Below are positions 46,694 to 58,752 of a DNA stretch of 64,000 nt, piece by piece (position 1 is the stretch's first letter; each line of letters starts with the position of its first letter). Made by a program: the position numbers and the translations under genes. This stretch comes from Daldinia sp. FL1419 (Eukaryota; Ascomycota; Sordariomycetes; Xylariales; Hypoxylaceae), in the NCBI GenBank assembly GCA_025201765.1, contig MU623426.1, positions 1 to 64,000 on the forward strand, in the 5' to 3' direction. The notes beneath the pieces were generated by a model. That model saw only the letters and a program-made list of their open reading frames with translations. It was not told the DNA's origin and did not search any database.

Positions 46694-47250
46694 TGCGCCA
46701 GTGGGTTTTATCTCACTCCTCACACGGAACTCGTTTACTGATAATTATTAGGATGGACATCAAGGCTATTGCTAGCTAGTGGATGAGTTGACAAGGGCGG
46801 AACTATTCCTTGACGGCACAAACCACCCGGTCTATCGCAAGCAGAGCGCTTCGAAGATCTGGCCTACTTATAGAGATTGGCGCGGCCCTTGTAACAGATT
46901 CGTACGGTCTTCGCGCCCTTCTATTTTATACTCTCCTATAAATCGAACAAGTATTTCCTAGTTTAGCTCAACCTCTGGGATGTTGTCCAGAGATTCAAAA
47001 TTGACCCGGAAATATATGACTGAAGAGTCGGCTGATCGCATCGGGGTCCTTGATTCCGTGCACTCATACTTGGCACAGAAACGTGACTTGAAGGAGAATA
47101 TAATTGGCGACAGCATGCACCCTCCTGCCTATACTTTGTGAACAAAACATGCACAAACATGAAGGGTCTTTTATAGTGAGGAATCTCTTCATATTCTCTG
47201 GTCAGACGGATAGTACACGTTTATTGCTGTTCAACACCGTTTCCACCCTT
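46694..47250. other. intergenic, no gene seen
   Basis: 3' flank of the P47-like gene. Only short, motif-free ORFs. Confidence 0.45.
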
Positions 47251-47864
47251 TTAATTCTCCAAGTCACCAACCTCAGCCTCCCCCTCCGGATAGTTCACCC
47301 TGAACTGCTTACTGAAATAACCACGTCGCTTCCATTTCATTGCAATCACGATGCCCGAGAACCTCCCATAGAGCAACAAAACCATCCTCTGTAACGTAAT
47401 CCTCGAGTATTGGTTCCACCGGCGGGGTTGGCAGAGGGGGGCATCGCTTACATTCCTCTCCGTTCTCGAGCACATCTTTATTCTTACACTTATTCATGTG
47501 GTTGATCTGCCGCTCTATTGACTTAGTAGACCAGTCCCCATGTATGCGCCAATATACTTTCTGGGCCGCAATGTAGTCTCGAATCTTGTCCAAGTTGATG
47601 TGGCCAGCATGATCAAACCATTTCTTTCTCCCACTGTTCCATCATTTCTTGGCGTTGCCTTTTTTGCTCTTCAGGGTCGATTCTGTCTTTTGCTTTCTTT
47701 TGCTCTCGCTCGGTTTCTTCTTCTCTAATAAAGTGCGCTATGAAATCGAGGTTTTGTTGATCCGAAAGTAAGTGATTACGGCCGGGACGACCTCGTACAC
47801 CAGACGGACGCCTGCCTAGCGACCGTGAACGGTCAGACCTGCGGTCAGTGTTGATTTCCTTCAT
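47251..47864 (-). pseudogene. hypothetical protein gene with an apparent frameshift
   Basis: The ATG at 47864 opens a basic, charged frame that ends at 47613 (83 residues, Arg/Ser-rich, then a Glu/Arg/Lys/Gln helix). Around 47628 the reading must shift to continue as a second frame with a protein-like sequence (KKWFDHAGHINLDKIRDYIA, HGDWSTKSIERQINHM) that runs to 47309. Near that end a further switch, possibly a short intron with a GTTCTC donor and TTTCAG acceptor, would extend it to 47251. No GT-AG intron explains the first shift. Two CxxC-like Cys pairs are present in the second half. I do not recognise the family. Confidence 0.4.
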
Positions 47865-48003
47865 TGTGTAGTTGTTATGTTTTCATTCCTAAAGCATCGT
47901 TATATTGTCCAGCCTAGCTGTAGGCTATCTAGATGTACCCAGATATCCACCCCAACAACACCAGTGCCCTAAATGATCATATGCATGGCTATATTCCCAG
48001 TAT

Positions 48004-49411
48004 CTACTCCGGGAATATTTCGTATGCATACTCCTCCTTTCTCTCAGTCCAAGGCCACACTATCTCGAAGTCCCCATTCTCGTTGCGAGTAAAGTTCGCT
48101 CGGTTACCGCCAATACTGAGAATCTGAAGATGCGGGACGGCTTTCAGGACTATATCACCGGCCAATTCGGTTGTATCGATATTTTCCTTCACAACGGAAC
48201 GTCCATATTTACGCCCATCCTCTCCGTCATAAGCGTTGCCACACCATGCACCACCGTCAAAGCCTAGGTTTAAATCTGATGAGTCGGGTAGATGTAGTTG
48301 CTCGAGCTTAGGAAACTTGGATATAACGGATAAGTACTCCTACGACTTGGTTAGAATAGTTCGTTTTTATTAATGAGATACAGGAAGAGGTATTTACTTT
48401 GAGAAGTTTCCCCTCGTGAGTTCCATCGTTTACGTCTGTGTCTATCCATCTTTCAGGGCCCAATGAGCCCTGCAGTGTCAGTTTCGTTAAATTGGGCATC
48501 GCCTTCAACACTTCTGTAATTAAGTTAGCCAAAAGAAAATAAATCGCATAGATATGTTCCAGGCGAATTAAATTACCTTCAAGGCTGTCGAGTGACCATC
48601 TGTTCGCCAGCGATAGCTCTTTAAGAGTACTCACGGTAGAGGCGGCGCGCACTAGCTCAAGCCAAGAGTCGCGACCTTTGTAACGCGGGCTATTCCAGTC
48701 CCCGTGGTGGAAGAAACTACCTGCTTCTAAGATCTCTAGGTTGGGACATATGGATAAAAGGTAATGGCTCTGCGGGCTAGGGACCAAGTGTCGAACGCTA
48801 GGGAGCGTCAAGTTCCGCCGTGTAAACTCCTCTCCGAATACTCCGGAATATTCTTTCCCGATTCCCCAATCCAATCTCTCCAAGTGTGGCATGGAAGCCA
48901 ACACATCGGCAAATAAGCCCGGCAGCTTAGGTGGTAATTCGGACTCGGAAAGAGGATCGGAGTACTGGCCGTCGTGCACGTAGATGTAGACATGGAGATA
49001 TTTGACGTCCTCGAGAACCGCTGAGCAGTTGCGTAATTCGGTGAGACGCGCAACGGCATTATCCCATCCCAACCGGGAGACGCTGGCTTTGTTATTGTCG
49101 ATGTTGATGAGGCCGAAGAGATCAGCCGGAATCTCGCGACCAGGGGATGGGTCGGTCCATAGCGGGGAGGACTTGTCACATAACGCATTGGCGACGTCGG
49201 GATACGACTCGAGCCAATCGCGATTTTCAGATATCCATTGGTGATCCGTGTCAAGGATGAATGTAGGGATCCTTGATCTTGCCATGATGTTGTTGTAAAA
49301 AAATTCGCGAAGTTGATAAAATCGATAGGGTATGTTTGGAAACTCGAGTCGAGCACTTATGATGGGTGAAATCCATAATGCCATGAAGAGGATGGCATAT
49401 TTATAATTCAT
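48004..49411 (-). CDS. secreted leucine-rich-repeat-like protein
   Basis: Three exons, 48577-49411, 48398-48513 and 48004-48339, join in phase to give 428 residues. Introns are 63 nt (perfect GCTAAC branch) and 58 nt. Residues 1-20 form a clear signal peptide (MNYKYAILFMALWISPIISA). The mature part has irregular leucine-rich units of the kind found in F-box/LRR proteins, such as MPHLERLDWG, CPNLEILEAG, STLKELSLAN, MPNLTKLTL and FPKLEQLHLP. No F-box is seen. Several N-glycosylation sites fit secretion. Role unknown; a secreted effector-like or cell-wall function is inference. Confidence 0.8.
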
Positions 49412-50280
49412 TGTTTGTGCTAAGTATTAACTAAGAATTCATCAACCAGAATTTATGAGTCTTCAGTTAGTTGTGCTGGGTGTTGCCCTCTTGACAACTA
49501 TGAGTCTTTAAGATATGAGTATGCGATGCTTCACCAAATATTACATAGATGGGTAGCGGGGTTGCTGCCTAGGAGGATCCCTTTCGCCAAGCGACGAAGC
49601 TCTTGTATAGTACTTGTCCTTTATTCATAAATCATACGTTCCATGCTATTCTCATAATTCCGAACTGCCAATGAGCCTTTCTCTAAATTTTAGATATGAG
49701 ATATCCATCTGAACACATCCGAACACACCTCAACAACTCCGAGTTACGAATAGAGGTACCTACCTAGGTAGTTATTAATTATTCTATGGAGCAATAAGAA
49801 CCCCTGATAAGCGCTAACCTAGAGCAGATATTGTAAATAAACCCCCACTTAACCTTAGCTCCCGAAACGCTACCTTGACGCTACTTGACGCTATCGCGAT
49901 CTTACGCGTCTTATTAGTGCTAAGACAGCTATGATCATAGATCTATAATAACTAGTTAGTCGCAGAAATGTCGAATTAAGGTTGGAGGTCTAGCGTCGCG
50001 CGCGTGGGTTCCGAGTAGCCTGCGGATACTAATAAAACGTCAAGTAAGGGATGGATGAGGATATTTCGACTTAGACCCAACAACGCGAGGTAGAACTAAA
50101 AGTTGCGAAAATAGATACATTGTTCTACAAAGAACTTCTAACCTTGGTAGTTACAAATAACCCGGGACTATATATACGAAATGTGTCCCTTGATTTTTTT
50201 TGCCTCTTTAGATGCTTCATGCAAAATCCTAACGCCGATCGAATAGCCCAGCCGGGTTTTGAGAATGCTCCGAGTATATA
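49412..50280. other. intergenic, no gene seen
   Basis: Promoter side of the secreted LRR-like gene and 3' side of the rhodopsin-like gene. Contains a TACCTAGGTAG tract near 49757. Confidence 0.45.
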
Positions 50281-51641
50281 TCATGGCCGTTCCGTGTTCT
50301 GACTTGTTGATCTACTATGAGACTGTGCTACAGGCTTTAAAGGAAACGTATCAGATACGCTCTCGTCGACTCGAATCCAACTACTAGACGTTTGCCGGTA
50401 ACGCTGATCCTCGACGTTCGGCCACTCGCGCGCTGGCATGCTCTTATTAGTGCCACTCGCCTGGCGCCTGCTCGTCCCCCGGTTTGTCGTCGAGTGCACC
50501 ACCGATGATCCGTACCAACTCCGAACTCCTCTCGCTGCTCTAGTAGTGCCGCTAAATAAGGGTCCAAGCGTAGGAAGACAGGCGCAGATGATAGCTGTGC
50601 CTGATTGAATCTCTCCCCATAATATGAGGATGCTAAAATCAACTTGACGATTGTGAATATTCGATATATCGGCGGAGGTGTCATGGGAGATAACTCACAG
50701 TTCTGAGTGGGATTCGGGAGTGGGTATATCGCCCGCAGACGAACGATACTCGCAACGCATACGCTATACTCGTTAGCTCGGACTGATCAAGGGTGTCTCG
50801 TTATTAAACGTAGTTAAAGGAGTCAATAAAGCTTACAGTCCGCCGAGTATAAAAATAATCCAGAGGGAGGCCTTTCTCACCGCGGAGAGCTGTAGTTGAC
50901 CTAACATGAAAAGGGGTATAGCGAGTATCACCACATCTAAGAGCAAGTTCGTGATTTCGTATCCTAAAAGAAAGTGTGTGCTATTAATGCAAACGGAAGG
51001 CGAGTCCGCCTGGTTCCAGAACGCATCGATCGGGTTGCATTGGAATAGTATGATGAGCGTGGCGACGATGAACCAAACGATGCATAAGGCGGTCGTGACA
51101 AGGATTGCTTGCTTAAAGATCTTATTTACGAAGAATATCGTATAGTAGAACCATAGTATGCTCAACTTCACCGTCGTAATGATTCCACTGAACAGGAATT
51201 CCAAGATCCAGGTCATCTTATTACCTCATTTAGTCGCACGAACCTCTTACCACCTTCTAAACAGCACTAATCGGATACGACTCACCTTTAGGAGTTTGAC
51301 TACCTCGGGAGGCTTCAAAGGGGGCCCGGTTTCAAACGCGCCATATCGAACAATAACTAGATCGGTCTTTAGTCCAAGTTCCAGATGATCCGCTAACGAA
51401 GGTAGCTATCCGGTAATAAGCGCGTACAATTGATGATGAGGCCGCACTGGGCGTAGAACAAGGCCAAGGATAGGATGCACAAGTAGTCATGGCCTTGAAG
51501 ACACTGCGGCTGAGTGATTCTAACCCAGATTCGTAGGAGGACAGCGATCGTTCCAAATCCAATCAAAACGGCGCAAGCAATTAGATTCTCTCTTCCACTC
51601 GAGGTATAGGAATGATCGGCTGTGGTTATGATAGACCCCAT
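50281..51641 (-). CDS. fungal rhodopsin-domain (PTH11-type) membrane protein
   Basis: Five exons, 51428-51641, 51286-51356, 50837-51216, 50699-50763 and 50281-50642, join in phase to give 363 residues. Seven hydrophobic helices are expected. Splicing rebuilds family hallmarks: the VRYGAFETGPP loop, the VKLSILWFY helix, the FQCNPIDAFW segment with a conserved Cys, GGLVCVASIVRLRAIY, and IICACLPTLGPL in the last helix. The C-terminal tail of about 100 residues is Ser/Thr/Arg-rich and presumably cytoplasmic. The family includes PTH11-like receptors that sense surface cues, but no CFEM domain is present at the N-terminus. Introns are 71, 69, 73 and 56 nt. No damage is visible. Confidence 0.85.
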
Positions 51642-52419
51642 TTGCTAAGTGGCGGACGCCGTGGCTTAAGGGAAAAGGAAAACAAGAACAAAAGGGGGAA
51701 AAGGTGAGAGGTGAGAGGTGAGAGGCGATAGCAAGGGTTACATGTCACTTGATTTGCTTCTATAGTCTGCTAATAAAAACAGTCGACAAGTCGGTAGGAA
51801 GCCCGGCGGTGTTGGTACAGGTACAGGGGATCAATACGCCTCTCTCATAGGCCAGCCAAGGTGTCACCGTCTGTGGGCCAAGGAGAAAAAGATGTCAGAA
51901 TAGTCAGAACGAAACGCCATTTTGCCCTTTTTTTTTTAATTTCCTTAGCAAACTTTACTTCATGTTGTATCTTACATAACTTCGCTATTCCTCACGCTTC
52001 CTATAACCGAATTTAAATAGACATATCTCGATGAAATGGTTTGGGGGATTATTCGTCTTACGACGTACGGGTTGAGAAATAATCTATACAAAGGCTTGAT
52101 GTTACTTGGGCGGGGAGGATTCGACATAGAATAGATATTGATTTGACGCATTGCTTTTATAGAATACTTACCTACCTAGGTATATATGTATGTGCTAGGC
52201 CGTAAAAATAATGCTGCGAGTGAAGAGGTATGAAGATCCCATGCGGGATTGACGATGCTACTGCGACGAACGCGGACTCGCTGTAAGCCCCGAGTATGTA
52301 GGAACGCGCCCTTATGAACTAAGTGGCTGGAATAAGTACTAATGCATCGTTCATAATTCGGCTTGCGCGAATACCGGCAAAGGTTTGAAGGATAGGAACA
52401 TCGGCTAGCGACATCTAGA

Positions 52420-52957
52420 CTAACGATCGGACCGAGATCGACACATTCGGCTACTCAGCAACCGACCTGAACATATTACGGCTGCGCCGCTGGTTGGTTG
52501 CATGGGTTTGCTAGCTCGTACGTCCGTATGTACGTCCATATGCTTGTTCATAAGTCTCGTAAACTCGTACTCGGCTTCTTTTCTGCGCATTAGAATAATA
52601 GCCATAGCGTCGTCGTATGGTAACGGTTCTAAACCATCACCCAAGATTGGATATTGTAAGGAGGCAGGAGGGAATCGCATAGTAAACCAGTGCCGAAGGG
52701 TTCGCTGCCGAGGCCTCTCTCTCTCTCCCGTTAATGATCGGCATCTTCGGATTTAATGGGAGGTTATTTCGCACGGAAAAGACTACTAAAAACAGCTTGA
52801 CAAGCATCGGATGACCAAGAAGTCCGAAATCTGGGCAATCTTGCCGGATGGCAATATATGATAAGTCGTATAAGAGACCGCCTTCGGTTATCAAAGCTGA
52901 ATCTCGCATATTAAAAATGGCCATCATTGCCATAAATTCATTACTATGTATGTCCAA
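52420..52957 (-). pseudogene. possible gene remnant, unrecognised
   Basis: Two overlapping frames, 52637-52957 and 52420-52680. The first has a helical start (EFMAMMAIFNMRDSALITEGGLLYDL) and the second a charged helix (YDDAMAIILMRRKEAEYEFTRLM). They may be parts of one decayed or spliced gene. No family recognised. Confidence 0.2.
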
Positions 52958-53360
52958 TCAAGCCGAGGCGTAAGCCACTTGCGTATTGTTTGAGTTTCCT
53001 GGCTTCTCAGGTCACCGCAGGCAGGGAATGGGTCTGTGCTACAAAACAACAACAGGGAGCGGGGAGGTCGGATAAGCAGGCATGTGAGTATACACTAGTT
53101 AGACGTATACTGTGAATAAAATAGTTATAACTTCGAATTACGTCTCGGGGTTACCCCACTAGATCGGGGAAGAACTACATCTAGGGCTACGATGCACCTT
53201 GTGTAGCAGCAACATGCGACGAAGAGCATGGTGCATTTGTCTTGTGACAGGCCTGGCAGGCTCATCACATCGGGGATGTAGTTACATACATTCAAACACC
53301 CCCACGTGAAGAACCCTGCCACCGTAGCAGCCCACCAATCATTCTCTTCTCTTCCACTAC

Positions 53361-53393
53361 CCTTACAATATCCTTACAATATCCTTACAATAT
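53361..53393. repeat. 11-bp tandem repeat, three copies
   Basis: CCTTACAATAT repeated three times head to tail in non-coding DNA. Confidence 0.85.
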
Positions 53394-54411
53394 CTCTCAC
53401 TTGTATCTCCGCCCCTTGATCGCGGCATCGCCAACCTGGTTAGCCATGGTGCGTAGGGACCACTTTAAGGCTTAAGAGACCCCTTCCACGTGGATCTATA
53501 ACTCCACTACTTAAGCTTATAGAGACACAGACCAACGGTTATCTCTGGGGGGCCGAACCTATTACCCCTTTTGCTCTTATTGATGGCACCATAGCATGGA
53601 GCTCACGGACTGCTTACGAGGCGCTGTGAACGCCGCGCAGCGAAGCGATCGAGGGGAAGTTGAGGGGAATCAGAGATCGATGCTTATGTCTCAGCCACCT
53701 AGGTAGGTAGGTATCCATATTCTAAAGAGAGAAAAAAAAAGAAAGTAGCTATAGTTAATGTTAGTTAGTTACAGCATAAACCTGTTTTTGTTAGCTGATT
53801 AAGACTATAACCCTAGTCCCAATACCTAAGTAAGCAACGAGGCTTCTCCCATGGCTAGAAGCAGGCCTGATAGGCGTACAACATGCTTTCGTAGATACTT
53901 CCCTAGGTAGAGAACCAGCATGTAACTGCCGCTTTCGCCTAGTCCATCGCCAATTAGTGGATTTTAATAAAATCAAGCATGCGCGCGGTACGACCCTTGG
54001 TAGCATCGTTGCAAGACGATACAACCTCGCGGCCCACTTATGCGGGAGAGTCCAAACATGCACAACAACCATCTGCATTGTAACACAGTAGTTATCCTCT
54101 CTGTAGTAGTGATGGCCTCATGGTATTACACGTGCTAGTTCTAGCTGCTTAGCCCGAACCCCGAAACAAGAGTTATTTCCTATCCGTGGCGAGTAGAACC
54201 AACGTGATTAATCACTTGCCGGCCTCGTAGTTTAGTCTAGATATATGTATCATTGCAGCTTTTATAAACAGACAAAGGTGCCTCTCTTTTGTTCCCATGC
54301 ATCAGACATCTTCACCTCAACTTCCATCCATCCTGCTACCCACCATCTCTCCATTTACCGTGTACTTCATAGTGTGCTGCAAGCTGTGCTACTATAGTGT
54401 ACACATCTATC

Positions 54412-55515
54412 ATGGCATTGTCTCGCTCAACTCAGCCGCTCAAGGCTCTTTACATAATATACTTTACCTTAAAACTGCCATTCGTATTAGTCTCACTTAT
54501 ACTATATTACACTATTCCCGCCTTACGACCTATTCGACAATGGAGCATAAGAACAAGTGTGGCCACCCACATTATACGGATATTTTTCAACCTCGTCTCT
54601 GTTATCGGTCTTTCTAGCCTCCGACCACTTACCCCGGAGAAGGCCAAAGAACGCTTTGCCTACGTCGAGCCTGGCAAGGCCGATCTTTACTCCGGAGTGT
54701 TATCTCCAGCAGCGATCAAGCCGGTGCCCCTAAAAGGGTTATGGGATGCGGGTCTAGGTGGGCCTGTAACCGTCGACAAGTCTAAAGTTCTCCTCCTTTT
54801 CCCTGGGGGTGCTTTTGTTTTTGCATTTGATCCCTACGAAGGGTCCAACATCGTCTCAGATCTGGTAAAGCGCGTTCCTGGGGCTAGGGTTTTCCTTGCT
54901 CAATATCGACTTGCCACATCCCCTGCCGGCCGATTCCCAGCCTCGATCCAAGACGCGCTTACCTTTTACAACTACATCTTGAACCTCGGTATCGACCCGA
55001 AAGACATCATTTTCTTAGGAGACTCGGCCGGTGGCAACGTCGCTGTGGGCTTGCTACGATATCTGGAAGAAACTCAGAAGCTTCCGTTACCAGGCGGTGT
55101 GCTGGCATACTCGCCGTGGATTCACGTAACAAACGATGCTAAGCGCCAATATGGAGACTCAGCTAAGTTACGGACCGACTGTATTAACTATCCCGTTCTC
55201 CAGACTGGGTACGACAAGTATCTACCCCAAGGTGGAATGACACCCGCAGTGGAACCCTACTTTTCGCCGATGTCCCACCCATTCAGGACGACCGTACCTG
55301 TATACGTCCAATCCGGCGAAGCTGAGGTTTTCTACGACGAAAACAAGCAATTCGCCGAAGCAATGGAGAGGATAGAGGGCAACAAGGTGAAATTCCACAC
55401 GATAAAGAACGCGCCCCACGACCTCATCCTTTCGCACAGGATGGTCGGCTTGACAGACGAAGCCACAGCCTCGGTCGAGGATGCTATAGCGTTTGTTAGC
55501 AAGGATGTGGACTGA
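54412..55515 (+). CDS. membrane-anchored alpha/beta hydrolase
   Basis: Single-exon gene of 367 residues. The ATG at 54412 is chosen because the frame upstream only offers a GTG. A hydrophobic segment at about residues 12-40 (LYIIYFTLKLPFVLVSLILYY) is a membrane anchor or signal anchor. The catalytic Ser is in GDSAGG (Ser about 205) and the His in APHDLILSH (about 336). The oxyanion motif is PGGA rather than the usual HGGG, a known variation in fungal members. The acidic residue should lie in SGEAEVFYDE. Probable esterase/lipase-like enzyme; substrate unknown. The upstream 100 bp are CT- and CAT-rich, as in many fungal leaders. Confidence 0.85.
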   Translation: MALSRSTQPLKALYIIYFTLKLPFVLVSLILYYTIPALRPIRQWSIRTSVATHIIRIFFNLVSVIGLSSLRPLTPEKAKERFAYVEPGKADLYSGVLSPAAIKPVPLKGLWDAGLGGPVTVDKSKVLLLFPGGAFVFAFDPYEGSNIVSDLVKRVPGARVFLAQYRLATSPAGRFPASIQDALTFYNYILNLGIDPKDIIFLGDSAGGNVAVGLLRYLEETQKLPLPGGVLAYSPWIHVTNDAKRQYGDSAKLRTDCINYPVLQTGYDKYLPQGGMTPAVEPYFSPMSHPFRTTVPVYVQSGEAEVFYDENKQFAEAMERIEGNKVKFHTIKNAPHDLILSHRMVGLTDEATASVEDAIAFVSKDVD

Positions 55516-57732
55516 AGGGGGAACCGACATGTGAAAAACACGAGTTGAAGAGGGTTACATCGACGATGGAGGCCATCCAGCCGTCGGACCTTTTTCAGAG
55601 CCATGCACCTAATTAGCGATGCAAAGACGCTCAGATTCGAGGGGAGGCCACACGCACGAATATTTTTGATGGAGCAGTCTCAACCTCGAGGAAGTTTTAA
55701 TGGTTCAATGATAATGACGAATGTCGCCAAGTTCATTACGGGAATAGGATGGGCCAGGGATGCCACGTGGTTTAACCCCTGTAAATAGCTTCATTTTAGC
55801 CAAGCAGCGCAGCGTGTATTTTTTTTTTGTCTCTCTTGCTACGCCGCAGGCTAATCATTAGAACTACTAATCTTGGTTCTAACGACAGCTATTTTCCGTC
55901 GACATAAGCTATTAGTTAGCAGATATGTCTTCGATGGAATAACCCCATTCTAAATTATACCTAGGTATTCGATGCAATGTTAGCTTAACAGTGCACTTCA
56001 TTCGTACCTATGCATGTGATTTGTTTGTTTGTTTTTTCTTGGTTTTTTGACATCAAGGAATACTATTCAGTCGCATTCAATCTAGTGTAACTACCTACTA
56101 ATAATTCTCTAGTCTGTCAATTATAATAGTGACATAATATTCTTAAATATGCCTCTATACAGTAAGACCATCGCGAAAGTGATTGGTCATAAGAGATGAC
56201 TTCTCTGATGTCATGCCGAGCCGATTGCTGACCTCCTCGATGCCACAACCCTGTTCTCGATCACTTCGTGACGCTGCGGCTGAACGCTGTTCTCTAGACT
56301 TATAAACCAACTGCACAGATCTCCAATTGAAATACTGCCGAATAAGTTCCCAACACAAGATTAGTTGAGGAATGGTGTAAGAAACACCGGCCAATCAGCT
56401 GTATCATTGGAACTGCGGTTGGTCCATATTTCGACGAGGTTGGCCATGCAGTAAACCAATATTATAAGAATTAGGGAACAATCGTCAGTCCTTTCGTCCG
56501 GACAACCCGAACGCAACTAATAACTTCTTATCTTTAGAAAATATCTCCAGCTCGCGAACCGGCCCGAGAAACAATAAAATACGTCGAAGCCGATTAATAC
56601 TTCTGCACCCACAATAAACTGTCCGCTCAACAAGTTTCTAAGCTAAAAGTGCGATGAGAAGGCGTCGGTGTTCAGATAGCGGATCCACGCCTCTTAAACC
56701 AGGGGGTTGAATAACAATTACAACCAAGCTGTCTTGGGTGGTAAGCCTGTTACAACTCTATAGCATGAGCTGACAAATTGGTGTAGTATCGCCGATTATC
56801 ATTCAGGTATTTAAGCCGATGCAAAGCAGACGTAAGAGGATGGCATAAAAGTGATAATAAATAGGTATCTTATGAGACTATTGACTTGGAAGGGTGTGAA
56901 CATGGGAGCCAATATTCTTAACAGCATGGAGATATAGACATTCATATACGTCTCTCAATGCTACCTCTACCCAATGTCGCAATACCGAACCAACAACCAA
57001 CGTATGTGGGGTATTCCCAGGGAATTATTACATCGAAATTTCGTACGACTCCGATATATTAAAACCGATGGACTGGGTTGAGAACCACGTGGCGCCTTTA
57101 CAAAGGCCAGTATTTTACCGGTGGCGCAGGGTTATTCTCGACGTTGCAGTCTCATAAAGCCTATACGTCACGAGGTAACATTAGGAGTATGGGACCTAAC
57201 GTAATCAGCGGACGTCAGGCGAAGAGACTTCATCAACGCCTATGTGATATACAATCATATGATGGCCTAATTTCTGAGCGACATAGTAGTCAACTAGGTT
57301 GTCCCGGATAAGCTCCAAGACTACCTGGTTTCTTAAGAGACATTTATGGACAGAGGCAGGAATAAACACCAACCTGCGAATAGTCTGAATACTAATCTCA
57401 AACGGCCTAGAACTTAGAAAATGATTAACGTACCCAGGTGGGTAGTTTACAAGTCAGGAATCAACGACTCGTATAAACCCGCAGTCCCTTCTTCTACCTC
57501 TCCTTCACTACAATGGCGTGCAAAGCTTGAACAAAGAGAGATAAGGATTTTCATACATTCCATTATAGCTAGAAACCTCTATCAAAGGAAAGAGGAAAAA
57601 TAAGAAGCTTTACTAGGTAGTCTCGTATAATAACATAAAGACTATATCCAGAAAAGCAGCATCAAGTATAATAACCAGAAGTGTTATTAGTAACCAAGCC
57701 CGGAGCATCATCGCCCAATCCCAACTTAACAC
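55516..57732. other. intergenic region of 2.2 kb, no gene seen
   Basis: AT-rich DNA with short ORFs. No repeat element of note beyond T-runs near 55820 and 56025. Confidence 0.45.
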
Positions 57733-58026
57733 TTATAGAAAATAACTCCGGGAGACCCTTATCGAAGGCGGCTCGTCCGGGTTATCCACGCCGTACAAGC
57801 CGTCCCATCCCACAACCCTGGGTCTATCCTCACCACCCCACAATGCCCGAAGCGCTTTGCATATATCGCACCGCTGTACTTTCGGACAGTGAACAACTGT
57901 GACTACCCTATAGCACCTAGCGTAGATCCTGTACCGGTTACACGCGACGGTGTATAGTTCCGTCTGTGGCTCGGTATAATGCTTACCATCTCGGCACCAT
58001 ATTTCTCGTAGTTCTTTCCGGCACAT
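57733..58026 (-). CDS. small Cys-containing hypothetical protein
   Basis: A 97-residue intronless frame with six Cys in its first 65 residues (MCRKELREIWCRDG, ACNRYRIYARC, HCPKVQRCDIC). The pattern resembles a frequent, uncharacterised family of small fungal Cys/His proteins that end in a CxxC. No signal peptide. The Pro/Arg-rich tail may be read-through. Modest support only. Confidence 0.4.
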   Translation of the reverse strand: MCRKELREIWCRDGKHYTEPQTELYTVACNRYRIYARCYRVVTVVHCPKVQRCDICKALRALWGGEDRPRVVGWDGLYGVDNPDEPPSIRVSRSYFL

Positions 58027-58752
58027 TGCGATTACGTTAAGTGTATAGATGTGGCAATACAGTAGGCAAGAAAAGGAAAAGGCTTGATAGGATGACGGGA
58101 GAGACTGAAGCCTACCTACCTACTTCGGTACCTTATATATCTCTAGTACCAGGGTTGTAGAGAGGTGTTGAAACAAACGGTTTGTTCAAAGCTCTTTGAC
58201 AATCGGATTGTTAAAACTATTGTTATTGATGTTGCCGCAATTGGGTTACGTAGGATAAGGGCCCACCAAGTGCCCTTTTTGTATACAAGGCATTGCTTTT
58301 ATATGATCATGAATCCTTTGAGGTGCTATTTGGGTAGCGGTAGTGAATCAAGGGGTAAATGGTCTGAAGTTTATGCTAAGCTAATGGTACTGACACCCCC
58401 TGACAGATCTGACGGGCTTAGGAGTCATTGTGTAATGAACGACTGTGAAATCATTTGTGGAATGCCAGATTTACATGTTTCTAGCCTCATTCAATGTGAA
58501 CGGTAAATGTTGGTGTTTACAGCACTTCCCGGATCGTGACTATGGGAGCGTGCAAATTACTTACTCTACTTCCCGATCTGCTCAGTATCCTACCCCAAGG
58601 CATAATATAATTCATACGCTTGCATAGTAGTATATCGAATCCGAAGTATCTATATCGGCCGTACAGAGTCACATAATCCGCTTAGAAACCTTATCAGTTC
58701 TAGCAATAGACCACGACACCAACACAACGGGACCCCATAAAAACCCCATCAA
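58027..58752. other. intergenic, no convincing gene
   Basis: A 113-codon plus-strand ORF at 58165-58506 has no motif and an ordinary random composition. A TACC tract lies at about 58113-58122. Confidence 0.45.

Larger units (their letters stand above)
51642..54411. other. mostly non-coding, doubtful ORFs
   Basis: Contains a GTGAGAG short repeat at 51703-51724, a TACCTAGG tract near 52168 and three copies of an 11-bp CCTTACAATAT repeat at 53361-53393. Two overlapping minus-strand frames at 52420-52957 look slightly protein-like but cannot be joined confidently. Confidence 0.45.

Noticed and set aside
58165..58506. 113-codon plus-strand ORF
   Set aside because: No recognisable feature and ordinary composition; likely chance.
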